From Porticoccaceae bacterium (GTDB lineage Bacteria > Pseudomonadota > Gammaproteobacteria > Pseudomonadales > Porticoccaceae): a stretch of 64,000 nt of DNA. The notes below the pieces were generated by a model. It searched no databases. It worked only from the letters and a program-made list of their open reading frames with translations, and was not told where the DNA came from. Both the position numbers and the translations under genes were made by a program. The number at the start of each line of letters is the position of its first letter. The stretch's first letter is position 1. The DNA lies in assembly GCA_021773435.1 (NCBI GenBank), contig JAJFKC010000036.1, forward strand, positions 84,372-148,371, read 5' to 3'. This document shows, one piece after another, positions 36,705-46,101 of the stretch.

Positions 36705-39700
36705 GTGGGTTCAAATCAGAATATTCTAGGGCTTGAATGGCTTGTCAACGAGGTTGAGGCAAATCTTGTAGAGGCCGGCTTCGCTTTAGATCGCTATACC
36801 CATGACAATGCTCATGACAGCCAACTCAGGTTTTGTCAGGGCTATATTCACCAGGTTACCGGGTCGCTCAAATTATCGGCGTGTCATGGCGGCGCATTTC
36901 TCAGCGAAGAAATGGAGGCCGTTGTTGAGATGCTGCTGAGCGAAGCTGCTGGCGCCGATGATGACGCAATCAAGGTGTTGAGTGCGGCCATGACAGAAGT
37001 GGCGCGCTATTTGCGCCTGTGTATAACAAGCGGTCACGATCAGCCAATATTATTGCTCAACCTCCTGAATGATCTAAGAGCGACTAGAGCTGCACCGCTC
37101 GTGTCCAGCTGTCATTTTTTCAATCCTGATTTGGCCGCAGTTTGTGGTATACCGTCAGCGAATGTTGGCGTATTAGGTGCCCAGGAACAGCTAAGACGAG
37201 AAGAGTTCATAGGTAAACTTAGCCAGGCCTATCAATATGGATTATTGGCATTCTCAAAGGGAACGGATGATAAAGCCCATCTCGGTCAATTAATTAAGGT
37301 GCTACTGCGCTTAAAAGAAGTCGCGCATGGAACTGCGCTAGCGAAGTTGTGGCAGGTTGCGGGTACAATATTAGAGTGCTTGTCATCAGGAGTTTTGGTT
37401 AAGGGCCCAGCGGTACAACGTTTGCTCTGGGAGCTTGGCGCCTATCTTCGTAGAATATCAGGTGGGGCCGACAGGATATTTGATGATCAATACCCCAGCG
37501 AGTTGTTTAAAAACTTACTGTACTACGTAACTAGCGTTGACTCAGGCTCTTCAGTAGGCATGTCTGCTGACCCAATGACTGACGTGGCTTCCCTCAGCAG
37601 CGAATTTAAGCTTGACGAAGCATTGCCGGCTGGTGTGTTGGCCGATGCGAGCACAAGCCTGGCTTCGGGTGATGCACTTGGCTACAGAGTAGAAGTAGTT
37701 GAAGGCCTTGTTAAATCTCTTGGTGAAGAACTGGATGGTATAAAGGAGTTGCTTGATTCCCCGGTAGATAAACCAGAGGGATTTGGCACGGTAATTGAAA
37801 ATATAAAGCCTGCTATTAATCGCATTGCAGACACCCTGGCGCTGGTTGGGCAAACAAAGTTATGGCGCCTTGTTAAGGAAATAGATGTTCTCACGGAGGC
37901 CCTTTTAGTCGAGGTAAGGCAGGCAGATACAAAGCAATTATCAGAGATTCATACTCGTATAGCTGATGTGGAGACCGCCGTTAAGTCATGGGTCAATGAT
38001 TATCAACCTGGTGTCGTTGTTCAACATGCTGCCTCGGAAACGGCCTATTTGATAGATGATGCACAACGTTCGCTAATCCACGAAGTACGTAATAACCTTG
38101 AAATTGTTAAAGAGTCAGTTGTTGGTTTTATCTCATCCCAGTGGGATAGAAAATTTTTGCAGGACGTCCCGGCGCTGATAGCAAATATACAAGGTGCCAT
38201 CGATGTTGTCGGCATGGCTCGCCCCGCTCGTATAGTAATTGCGTTGGGCAAATATATGAGTGACGAGCTTATAGCCAGCCAAATACCGCCAGACTGGGAA
38301 AAGCTAGATTTGTTGGCGGATGCAATCACGAACCTTGAGCATTTTCTCGAAGCCGTGGCTGGCAACACCAATGTTGACCAACAAGCGCTGCTGGATATGG
38401 CAGAGTTGGCAATGTCTGCTTTGGGGTATGGCGATGTGCATGATAAGGAATTTGACGCTCAGGCAATCGTTATACAGGGAGCTGAGCCCGGGGAAGAAAC
38501 CGAAATACAATCACAACCTGATCCGATAGTTGAAAAAATTGGCGCTGATTTCGCAACGGCTGCCGTCACTGAGGGTCAGGTGGATGATGAGCTTGACGAA
38601 GACATCGATGAAGAGATCATTGAGATTTTTGTCGAGGAGGCTAGAGAGATACTCCAAAGTATCAAAACGGATTACCCAGAGTGGCTGCAACATAGAGATA
38701 ACAATGACGCGTTGAGTGACGTACGGCGAAATTTCCACTCATTAAAAGGTAGTGGACGCATGGTGAATGCGCGTTATATCGGTGAGTTAGGCTTCGGTAT
38801 TGAGGAGCTATTTAACCGGGTTATCGAGAATAAATTGGTTTTCGATAATCATTGTGAAGAGCTTATGGGTGTCGTACTAGAATGGCTGCCCACCATGGTC
38901 GATGATTTTGAAGCTCACCGCCAAAATGATGACGATAGGTTCATAGCAGCGTTGATTGGTACAGCGGGTGCGATTGTTCGTGGCGAGGCCGTTGCTGAGA
39001 TTCCCGCGATACCAGTGCCTGGTGCGGTTGAAAGGGCGCCAGAACAAGTGGTAACAAAAGAAGAGACAAATAATATTTTGGGCGTGGATGAAGAATTAAT
39101 CAAGATTTTCATTCCGGAAGCTCAAGGCTATATTGACACTTTGGCGCAATTTATTCGGGTGTCGAGAGACCCTTCCTTAAAGGGTCTGGCTAGTGATGCT
39201 GACATATTAAGATCACTGCATATGCTAATTGGCAGTGCCTCCGTAGCGGAAGTGGAGGCTGTTTCTGTAATAGCCAGGGCGTTAGAGAAAGTTGTTAAAG
39301 ATATTATCCGGGGCATTTTGAGAATAGATGAGAAATTGTTATCTGTTTTGGAAGAAGCGTCGTTGGGTTTACGTGCGCTAGTCAAGCACGCTGGTGACGG
39401 GCTAATTGAGAATCCAGTTAATAGCGACACTTTAGTGCGTCGCATTGAAGCGCTTTGCGTGAGCCATCGTGTCTCGAGTGCGCAAGACTCCGAGAAAATA
39501 CTATTTAACGCTATGTTGGCGAGCGGTCTGAATATAACTCTCGATGCGCCTGAGGTGCTAAAGAAATGGCAAAGTCAATCAGTTGGGCCAAATGATTTGG
39601 TGACCGAAATGGTTGGCGAGTTAACCGAGTTGGCGCAAAGTGCGATCGCTGCCAATTGCGCTCCCATAACGATATTTGCCAAACAATTTGCCGATTGCCT

Positions 39701-42482
39701 GGCGGCCTGTAACAGCGACCAAATCCCCGCCGATAATAAAGTCTTCGATGTTTTTAATCAGGCTTATGAATCCTTGCTTGCCATGATCGATTCGTTTGGT
39801 GCTGATCAGCCCCCCAAAGATGTTTCCAAGCAATTGGTCAATGATCTTAATGAAATACTGGGACAGGCGCAGGCAGAAAACCGAGCAAGTATACGGGAGC
39901 TCAGCACAAAAGATGAAGAGACTGATCGTGTTATGGAGACCATTGCTGAAGAGGTTACGGTTGACGAAGCATCAGCTGACGAAGAAGTAGATCCTGAAAT
40001 TGTTGCTATCTTCAATGACGAGGCCGAGGAACTTCTTGAGCATATAGAGCAATCTATCCAGGCGTGGCGTGATAGCCCTGATGATAATCGCTACTACCAG
40101 TCTTTAGTGCGAGAGTTGCATACTTTTAAAGGGGGTGCTCGGGTGGTGGGCTTGAGCGATCTGGGGGATCTCAGTCATGATTTTGAGTCATTTGTTGAAG
40201 GTAACGGAAGCCTTGCCGAGGTAGGATCAAGTGGATTTTTTGATGAGCTTTTAAAGCGCTATGACCAGTTAGTCGCACAGTTTGAATCCGTCAGTGACGA
40301 GGTGCCCCCCAAACTAGAATCTGCGCCGTCTACACCCAACCCTACTTTACCTAACCCTATTGTCCAGAGCGAAAAACCGGACATGACCTCGTTGCCTAGC
40401 GGTATAAATGTACTTGCAGCTGGGTTGAGTAAACCCGTCCATCACGAAAGTGTGAGCGCGCGTCTCAAGAAGGCTGCATCAGCCCAGGTTTTGCCTATTG
40501 GTCGGAGAGTTCAGTCACCTGTCAAATCCGAGCAACCGTCCAGAAAGCAATCTGCGCCTGCTCAGGTGCAGGAGATGGTCAAGATTTCTGCGGTGACCGT
40601 CGACAAGCTGGTTAATCTAGCCGGTGAAACTAATATTACTCGAGGTCGTGTTGAACAAAAGATAGACCAATTCAGTAAATCATTAGATGAATTGGAAATG
40701 ACCGTAATCCGGCTACAGAATCAGGTGGGCCGCATGGGTGCAGAAACTGAGGCACAGATACTTTTTCGAAAAGAACAAATCGAATCATCTGATGACAGCC
40801 ACGAATTCGATCCCCTTGAGCTGGACCGATATTCTCATTTCCAGAACCTCTATAGTGCGTTGCAGGAGTCGGCATCAGATTTGCAGGATGTTAAAGATAC
40901 ACTGATAGAGAGCGCGAAATCAGCAGAGCTGTTACTGGCCCAACAGTCGATAGTGACGACAGATTTACAGGAAAACTTAATTTTAACTCGGATGGTCCCC
41001 GTCTCTCGTTTGGTGCCCAGGCTGAAGCGCGTCGTACGACAGGTGAGTAATGAGCTTGATAAACCGGTCAAGTTTACGCTCGACAATGTTGATGGCGAGC
41101 TCGATCGGGCCGTACTCGAGAAAATTACCGGCCCTCTCGAACATATGATCAGGAATGCGATCGACCATGGCTTAGAAGATACTAAAACCCGCGCAGCCAA
41201 TGGCAAACCAGAGGAAGGGCGCTTATCCCTGAGCTTCGGCAGGGAGAGTAGCGAGATTATCATTCGCGTAGCTGACGATGGCGAAGGCCTTGATGTAGAT
41301 GCGATAAGAGCCAAGGCTGTGACGCGAGGACTAATTAACGAAAGTACTCAAGTCGCTGAAAAAGAACTGCTCCAACTGATTTTTTTACCCGGATTTACTA
41401 CTTCAGATAAAGTCAGTCAAATATCCGGTCGAGGTGTTGGTCTTGACGTTGTATTGAACGAAGTCCGCGAATTAGGTGGTGCCATTTCGGTTGCTTCAGA
41501 GCCAGGCCTGGGTACGGAGTTTAATATCAGGGTTCCATTTACAGTCGCAGTCAATCGAGCCCTGATGGTTCGCAATAATAGTGAACGATATGCCCTGCCT
41601 CTCAACAGTATTGTTGGTGTGGTAAAGATGACACCCCCGGAATTAGCACAATGTTATGAAGACCCTGCAAAAAGACTTTACTACGGAGGTGACGATTATC
41701 GCGTCTGCGCATTGAGTAATTTGCTTAATGAACCGGGCGCTGGGCGATCAAGTATTCCTTCAGCCGGTAAGGCGGCGCTAGTACTCGTTGCAACGGAGAA
41801 TTATCGATTTGCTGTGCAGGTGGAAAGCCTGGAAGGTAGCCAGGAAATAGTGATTAAAGGCCTGGGTGCTATGTTTAACCGGGTTGCCGGGTTAACGGGC
41901 GTTACGGTGATGGGCGACGGGGGAGTCGTTGTTATGCTCGATTTGTTAACTTTGTTACGCGCTCAGGGAGCAATGGATATGCTGGTGTCAGATGGCCAGT
42001 TAATGCCCTGTGAGCAAAGCAATGTCGATTATATCGGCATGGACAATATGGCCACGTCCCGCTCATTCGGGTCAACGGGGTCAGTTGAGTTATCAGACAG
42101 CCAGGTAAAAACGATCATGGTGGTCGATGACTCTGTGACGGTTCGCAAAGTGACCACCCGGTTTCTTGAAAGAGAAGGTTTTCGGGTCGTCACTGCTAAG
42201 GACGGTGTGGATGCAGTCGATATCCTTGAAAATGTTAGTCCAACGCTGATGTTGTTAGACATTGAAATGCCGCGTATGGATGGTTTTGATGTCGCCAGGG
42301 TGGTACGCCATAGTGACAAATTAAGCACCTTGCCGATCATTATGATTTCGTCGAGGTCAGGGCAAAAACACCGCGATAAGGCATCGTCCTGCGGTGTGAA
42401 TCACTTTTTGGGTAAGCCTTATCGCGAGGATGAGCTATTGGCCATTATCACTGATGTGCTTGCTGAGAAAGAAATAGCGTGA
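36705..42482 (+). CDS. chpA: Pil-Chp hybrid histidine kinase ChpA (CheA-type)
   Basis: The central kinase of the Pil-Chp phosphorelay. The 1925-residue protein starts with a GTG. An N-terminal Hpt-like segment has His49 in YIHQVTGSLKL. Hpt domains with clear His follow at His678 (HSLKGSGRM), His839 (LHMLIGSAS, lower match) and His1139 (LHTFKGGAR). CheA dimerisation helices then come (SAVTVDKLVNLAGETNITRGRVEQ, split by a linker), an ATPase with N box MIRNAIDHGLED (Asn1484) and G boxes, a CheW domain, and a C-terminal receiver with Asp1852. Pseudomonas ChpA is about 2470 residues, so this form is shorter. It overlaps chpB by 4 bp. Confidence 0.95.
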   Translation: MGSNQNILGLEWLVNEVEANLVEAGFALDRYTHDNAHDSQLRFCQGYIHQVTGSLKLSACHGGAFLSEEMEAVVEMLLSEAAGADDDAIKVLSAAMTEVARYLRLCITSGHDQPILLLNLLNDLRATRAAPLVSSCHFFNPDLAAVCGIPSANVGVLGAQEQLRREEFIGKLSQAYQYGLLAFSKGTDDKAHLGQLIKVLLRLKEVAHGTALAKLWQVAGTILECLSSGVLVKGPAVQRLLWELGAYLRRISGGADRIFDDQYPSELFKNLLYYVTSVDSGSSVGMSADPMTDVASLSSEFKLDEALPAGVLADASTSLASGDALGYRVEVVEGLVKSLGEELDGIKELLDSPVDKPEGFGTVIENIKPAINRIADTLALVGQTKLWRLVKEIDVLTEALLVEVRQADTKQLSEIHTRIADVETAVKSWVNDYQPGVVVQHAASETAYLIDDAQRSLIHEVRNNLEIVKESVVGFISSQWDRKFLQDVPALIANIQGAIDVVGMARPARIVIALGKYMSDELIASQIPPDWEKLDLLADAITNLEHFLEAVAGNTNVDQQALLDMAELAMSALGYGDVHDKEFDAQAIVIQGAEPGEETEIQSQPDPIVEKIGADFATAAVTEGQVDDELDEDIDEEIIEIFVEEAREILQSIKTDYPEWLQHRDNNDALSDVRRNFHSLKGSGRMVNARYIGELGFGIEELFNRVIENKLVFDNHCEELMGVVLEWLPTMVDDFEAHRQNDDDRFIAALIGTAGAIVRGEAVAEIPAIPVPGAVERAPEQVVTKEETNNILGVDEELIKIFIPEAQGYIDTLAQFIRVSRDPSLKGLASDADILRSLHMLIGSASVAEVEAVSVIARALEKVVKDIIRGILRIDEKLLSVLEEASLGLRALVKHAGDGLIENPVNSDTLVRRIEALCVSHRVSSAQDSEKILFNAMLASGLNITLDAPEVLKKWQSQSVGPNDLVTEMVGELTELAQSAIAANCAPITIFAKQFADCLAACNSDQIPADNKVFDVFNQAYESLLAMIDSFGADQPPKDVSKQLVNDLNEILGQAQAENRASIRELSTKDEETDRVMETIAEEVTVDEASADEEVDPEIVAIFNDEAEELLEHIEQSIQAWRDSPDDNRYYQSLVRELHTFKGGARVVGLSDLGDLSHDFESFVEGNGSLAEVGSSGFFDELLKRYDQLVAQFESVSDEVPPKLESAPSTPNPTLPNPIVQSEKPDMTSLPSGINVLAAGLSKPVHHESVSARLKKAASAQVLPIGRRVQSPVKSEQPSRKQSAPAQVQEMVKISAVTVDKLVNLAGETNITRGRVEQKIDQFSKSLDELEMTVIRLQNQVGRMGAETEAQILFRKEQIESSDDSHEFDPLELDRYSHFQNLYSALQESASDLQDVKDTLIESAKSAELLLAQQSIVTTDLQENLILTRMVPVSRLVPRLKRVVRQVSNELDKPVKFTLDNVDGELDRAVLEKITGPLEHMIRNAIDHGLEDTKTRAANGKPEEGRLSLSFGRESSEIIIRVADDGEGLDVDAIRAKAVTRGLINESTQVAEKELLQLIFLPGFTTSDKVSQISGRGVGLDVVLNEVRELGGAISVASEPGLGTEFNIRVPFTVAVNRALMVRNNSERYALPLNSIVGVVKMTPPELAQCYEDPAKRLYYGGDDYRVCALSNLLNEPGAGRSSIPSAGKAALVLVATENYRFAVQVESLEGSQEIVIKGLGAMFNRVAGLTGVTVMGDGGVVVMLDLLTLLRAQGAMDMLVSDGQLMPCEQSNVDYIGMDNMATSRSFGSTGSVELSDSQVKTIMVVDDSVTVRKVTTRFLEREGFRVVTAKDGVDAVDILENVSPTLMLLDIEMPRMDGFDVARVVRHSDKLSTLPIIMISSRSGQKHRDKASSCGVNHFLGKPYREDELLAIITDVLAEKEIA

Positions 42483-43114
42483 CCCATATGGCTCAGCAGC
42501 ATAAATTCGACGGAGATAAACTTCCCGCATCAGAGGTATGGATACTGGCGGCATCGACCGGTGGTTTAAAGGCCGTGAGCCAATTTTTATCAAACGTAAG
42601 GCCTGCAGAGAGTATCGGTTTTGTCTATGCTCAGCATATCGAAGCTGAACAAACCGAACAATTAGTAAAAATGATTGAAAGGCGCAGCCCCTGGCGGGCT
42701 GAGTTAGCTGGCACAAACGGCTTTGTCGCAGCGGGTCATGTCGCTGTGATTTCCCCCGAAAAAAAAACAAGGATTGGCCGGGATCGGTTATTTCTGGCGC
42801 CGGAAGAACCCTGGCGCGGCAACTATCGACCTAACATCGATAATATTTGCGCTGATGTCGCTGCCAGTTATCAACACTGTTCAGGAATGATTGTATTTAC
42901 CGGCATGGGCGATGACGGTGTCGCTGGCAGCTTTGCTATCAAAGCCAGTGGCGGCAGTGTTTGGGTACAGGCGCCCGCGACCTGCGTGGCATCAGCTTTA
43001 CCGGAATTGGTCGTAAGTAGAGGCGCGTACGATTTTATTGCCGATATCGATGAGCTGTCATGCCGATTTAATTTGCGCTTGAATGATGATTCAAAAAGGG
43101 TCAATAAGCTGTGA
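42479..43114 (+). CDS. chpB: CheB-type methylesterase ChpB (catalytic domain only)
   Basis: A protein-glutamate methylesterase expected to oppose PilK on PilJ. The catalytic Ser is in AASTGGLKAV, His in AQHIEAEQTEQL, and Asp in GMGDDGVAGS. No receiver domain precedes them, so phosphorylation control through an N-terminal domain is missing. The length is 211 residues. The start GTG overlaps the chpA stop (GTGA), and the end overlaps the chpC GTG in the same way. Confidence 0.9.
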   Translation: MTHMAQQHKFDGDKLPASEVWILAASTGGLKAVSQFLSNVRPAESIGFVYAQHIEAEQTEQLVKMIERRSPWRAELAGTNGFVAAGHVAVISPEKKTRIGRDRLFLAPEEPWRGNYRPNIDNICADVAASYQHCSGMIVFTGMGDDGVAGSFAIKASGGSVWVQAPATCVASALPELVVSRGAYDFIADIDELSCRFNLRLNDDSKRVNKL

Positions 43115-43620
43115 GCAACGCGGTTGACGAGTTTATCCTTGATGAACCAGACGTGGTTAGCGCGTTTTTATTGCCAATAGAAAAACATACTTTGATGGTA
43201 CCGATGGCGGCGGTTGCAGAAGTGACCAACTACGATATGACCGTGCTGCCGTTGGCAAAACAAGATGACCGCTTTTATGGTTGGATAACCTGGCGTGATC
43301 AGCAACTGCCCTTATTCTCTTTTGAGGGTTTGCTGGATGAAACGCCATTGCCGCTAACACCACAGTCGCGGGTGGTTATTTTCAACGCCATTGGCGCGGC
43401 GGAACATCGCGGTTTTTATGGTCTGGTTGTACAGGGTTACCCACAACGGGTCAATATCCTGGATACCGATGACGCCCGCTCAACACTAGAGCCCAGTGAT
43501 GTTTCTTGTCTATTATACGAAATAGAAGTTGCCAAACAATCGGCGTTGATTCCAGACTTTGAATACCTTGAGGCGCTCAGTATGGAGTTACCGAGGCCCG
43601 ACGCCATTCGTTCTCAATGA
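43111..43620 (+). CDS. chpC: CheW-like protein ChpC
   Basis: A second CheW-type adaptor of the Pil-Chp system, 169 residues. The single CheW domain shows VSAFLLPIEKHTLMVPMAAVAEVTNY, WITWRDQQLPLFSFEGLL and RVVIFNAIG. The GTG start overlaps the chpB stop by 4 bp. It is the last gene of the cluster; no terminator hairpin is evident downstream. Confidence 0.9.
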   Translation: MSNAVDEFILDEPDVVSAFLLPIEKHTLMVPMAAVAEVTNYDMTVLPLAKQDDRFYGWITWRDQQLPLFSFEGLLDETPLPLTPQSRVVIFNAIGAAEHRGFYGLVVQGYPQRVNILDTDDARSTLEPSDVSCLLYEIEVAKQSALIPDFEYLEALSMELPRPDAIRSQ

Positions 43621-43750
43621 GCTGAGGCCGGCTGTTTAAAATGCTACTGCTTGAACTGCTAATGTAGCTTGAATGGTTTTGCCTGGCCGTAAGCATCCGT
43701 TATCGCAGTCCATCCCTGGGCTCTAAACCGCGAAAAGAATTTAAGTTAAT

Positions 43751-44143
43751 TCACTTACCTGACAGACTCGCAAAGTAGGCTGAGATATCATCAATATCGG
43801 CATCTGATAATGGTTTTGCCATACCCTCCATCACCGGGTCGCTACGAGTACCATCGCGAAAGGCGCGCATTTGTTTAACCAGGTAAGCCGCTTTTTGGCC
43901 CGCTAGATTAGGCCACATATCCATGGAGCTAATACCGTTACCACCGTGACAGCTTGAGCAGGTGACGGATTTGCTTTTGCCAGCTTCTATATCTCCGGCA
44001 AAACTCGTGGTCGTCACGCAGAAAAAGCTGACAAGCGAGACCAAGAGCCATGTTCTCTTAAGCGAGCTGCTCGCTAACAAAGTTTTGTTTGATAATGTCT
44101 TCTTTGATACAGCCCTCTTCATCACGGCCCTTTCATCTATCAT
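43751..44143 (-). CDS. Periplasmic class I cytochrome c (c553/c4-like, single heme)
   Basis: A 130-residue exported electron carrier. The N-terminus is long and basic, followed by a hydrophobic signal core (WLLVSLVSFFCVTTTSFAG). The heme site CSSCHGG is near mature residue 17, and the distal Met ligand is probably in PVMEGMAKPLSDADIDDIS. The ATG at 44143 has GGAG 7 bases upstream, which decides the start over shorter and longer choices. It diverges from the acyl-CoA ligase gene, and its redox partner is unknown. Confidence 0.88.
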   Translation of the reverse strand: MIDERAVMKRAVSKKTLSNKTLLASSSLKRTWLLVSLVSFFCVTTTSFAGDIEAGKSKSVTCSSCHGGNGISSMDMWPNLAGQKAAYLVKQMRAFRDGTRSDPVMEGMAKPLSDADIDDISAYFASLSGK

Positions 44144-44415
44144 GTCATATCTCCAATGAATTGCGACTAAATATATCGGCGGTTTTGCTCGTGACAAAAC
44201 TGCCAATATTATTGGTTGAGTGTAGTTTGTTTACGCATAAAAATGTATGCCTCCCATCAAGTTTATTGCCAGCGCGACAGAATCCTGTGGGCGGTTAATG
44301 GGCTCGGCGAATGCAACTGGCAATAAGATTAGCCGCGAGGCCGAATCGGCCAATATGGTAGAATTCGCCGCCGCTATAATTAGCGATAACCAGTTGAAAA
44401 TTTGGAGAGCAAACG

Positions 44416-46029
44416 ATGTTCGGTGACATGATGGACGACGCGTTAACCATTACTTCAATCATGAAATTTGCCAGGCAGGTGTATTCGAATACCGAAATTG
44501 TGTCCATCACAGCGGATAACCCTTCGCATCGCACGACCTTTGGTGCCGTCTTTGATCGCGCTGGTCAGCTGGCCAATGTCCTGGCGAACCTGGGTTGTGC
44601 GCAAGGTGATCGCATTGCCACCCTGGCCTGGAATGATTATCGTCATTTCGAGTTGTACTATGGCATTAGCTGTTCCGGCTATGTGTGCCATACCGTAAAT
44701 CCGCGCTTGTTCCCCGAGCAAATTGTTTATATCGCAAACCATGCCGAAGATCAGTGGATCTTTGTCGACCCTGCGTTTGTTCCTTTGTTGGAGCAGGTGC
44801 AGGACCAGTTAACCAGTGTGCGCGGTTATATTGTCCTGACCGATCAAAGCAATATGCCTGAAACGACGCTGACCAATACCATGTGCTACGAAACGTTGCT
44901 TGCTGATCAAGCAGTCGATTACGCATGGCCTGAGCTGGATGAAAATAGCGCCTCAAGCCTCTGCTATACATCGGGCACTACAGGCAATCCTAAGGGTGTT
45001 TTATACAGCCATCGCAGCACCGTTTTGCATTGCATGGCGGCCAACACAACCGCTGCATTGTCGCCGAGCGAAGTCATTCTCCCGGTGGTGCCGATGTTTC
45101 ATGTCAATGCCTGGGGCATGGTTTATAGCGCGGCGGCAACCGGCTGCAAACTGGTTTTCCCCGGGCCAAAAATGGGTGATGGTGAAGCACTGGCTGGCCT
45201 GATTAACGCCGAAAAAGTTAGCTTCGCGCTGGGCGTGCCAACGGTATGGTTGGCACTGGTTAATTATCTCGCCGAATCAGGCGGTAGCATTGACTCACTA
45301 ACCAGAGTGCTGGTTGGCGGTGCCGCTTGTCCCTTGTCTTTAATGAAGGCGATGGATAGCTACAACGCTGATTTGCAGGTGGTGTGGGGCATGACCGAAA
45401 TGAGTCCGCTAGGTACTTGTAACACTTTATTACCCTGGATGCATGACTTACCTGAAGATGAAAAATACGAATATCGGCTTAAAGCAGGGCGTTTAATCTA
45501 CGGTGTCGATATGCGAATCGTTGATGAAGCTGGTAGCGAGCTGGCCTGGGACGGGGAAAAGTCTGGTCAGCTGCAAGTGCGCGGGCCATGGGTGTGTAAG
45601 GCGTATTACAAAATGGAGGTGTCCGATGCTCACTTGCCGGATGGTTGGTTCGATACCGGTGATGTTGCAACCATTGATCAATACGGCTACATGGCGATTA
45701 CTGACCGCACCAAGGATGTCATTAAATCAGGGGGTGAATGGATTAGCTCCATTGATGTTGAAAATGCGGCTATGGGTCATCCCGACGTGGCTGAGGCAGC
45801 GGTTATCGGAGTACCCCATCCTAAGTGGACTGAGCGCCCTTTACTGATCGTTGTCAAAAAACCGCAAGCTAACCCTGACAAAAAGGCCCTGCTCACATTC
45901 CTCGACGGCAAAATTGCCAAGTGGTGGATCCCGGAGGATTGTGTGTTTGTTGAGGAAATCCCCCATACCGCCACCGGCAAAGTAAGCAAGAAAGATTTAC
46001 GGGATCAATTTCGCGAATACAGTTATTGA
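44416..46029 (+). CDS. Fatty acyl-CoA synthetase (AMP-forming ligase)
   Basis: It activates medium or long-chain fatty acids to acyl-CoA via acyl-AMP. The 537-residue protein has the P-loop-like motif LCYTSGTTGNPKGVLYSH near 176-193, VVWGMTEMSPLG, GWFDTGDVATIDQYGYM, DRTKDVIKSGGEWIS and the C-terminal catalytic Lys region HTATGKVSKKDLR. It resembles the AlkK medium-chain group. The ATG at 44416 has GGAGAG 6 bases upstream. An acyl-CoA dehydrogenase follows 72 bp later, suggesting a beta-oxidation pair. Confidence 0.92.
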   Translation: MFGDMMDDALTITSIMKFARQVYSNTEIVSITADNPSHRTTFGAVFDRAGQLANVLANLGCAQGDRIATLAWNDYRHFELYYGISCSGYVCHTVNPRLFPEQIVYIANHAEDQWIFVDPAFVPLLEQVQDQLTSVRGYIVLTDQSNMPETTLTNTMCYETLLADQAVDYAWPELDENSASSLCYTSGTTGNPKGVLYSHRSTVLHCMAANTTAALSPSEVILPVVPMFHVNAWGMVYSAAATGCKLVFPGPKMGDGEALAGLINAEKVSFALGVPTVWLALVNYLAESGGSIDSLTRVLVGGAACPLSLMKAMDSYNADLQVVWGMTEMSPLGTCNTLLPWMHDLPEDEKYEYRLKAGRLIYGVDMRIVDEAGSELAWDGEKSGQLQVRGPWVCKAYYKMEVSDAHLPDGWFDTGDVATIDQYGYMAITDRTKDVIKSGGEWISSIDVENAAMGHPDVAEAAVIGVPHPKWTERPLLIVVKKPQANPDKKALLTFLDGKIAKWWIPEDCVFVEEIPHTATGKVSKKDLRDQFREYSY

Positions 46030-46101
46030 TCGAAATGATGACTAGTTGAATGTCCAATACGTTGCAATTACGCAATAGCAAATTTACGCACCAGGTGAAA
46101 T

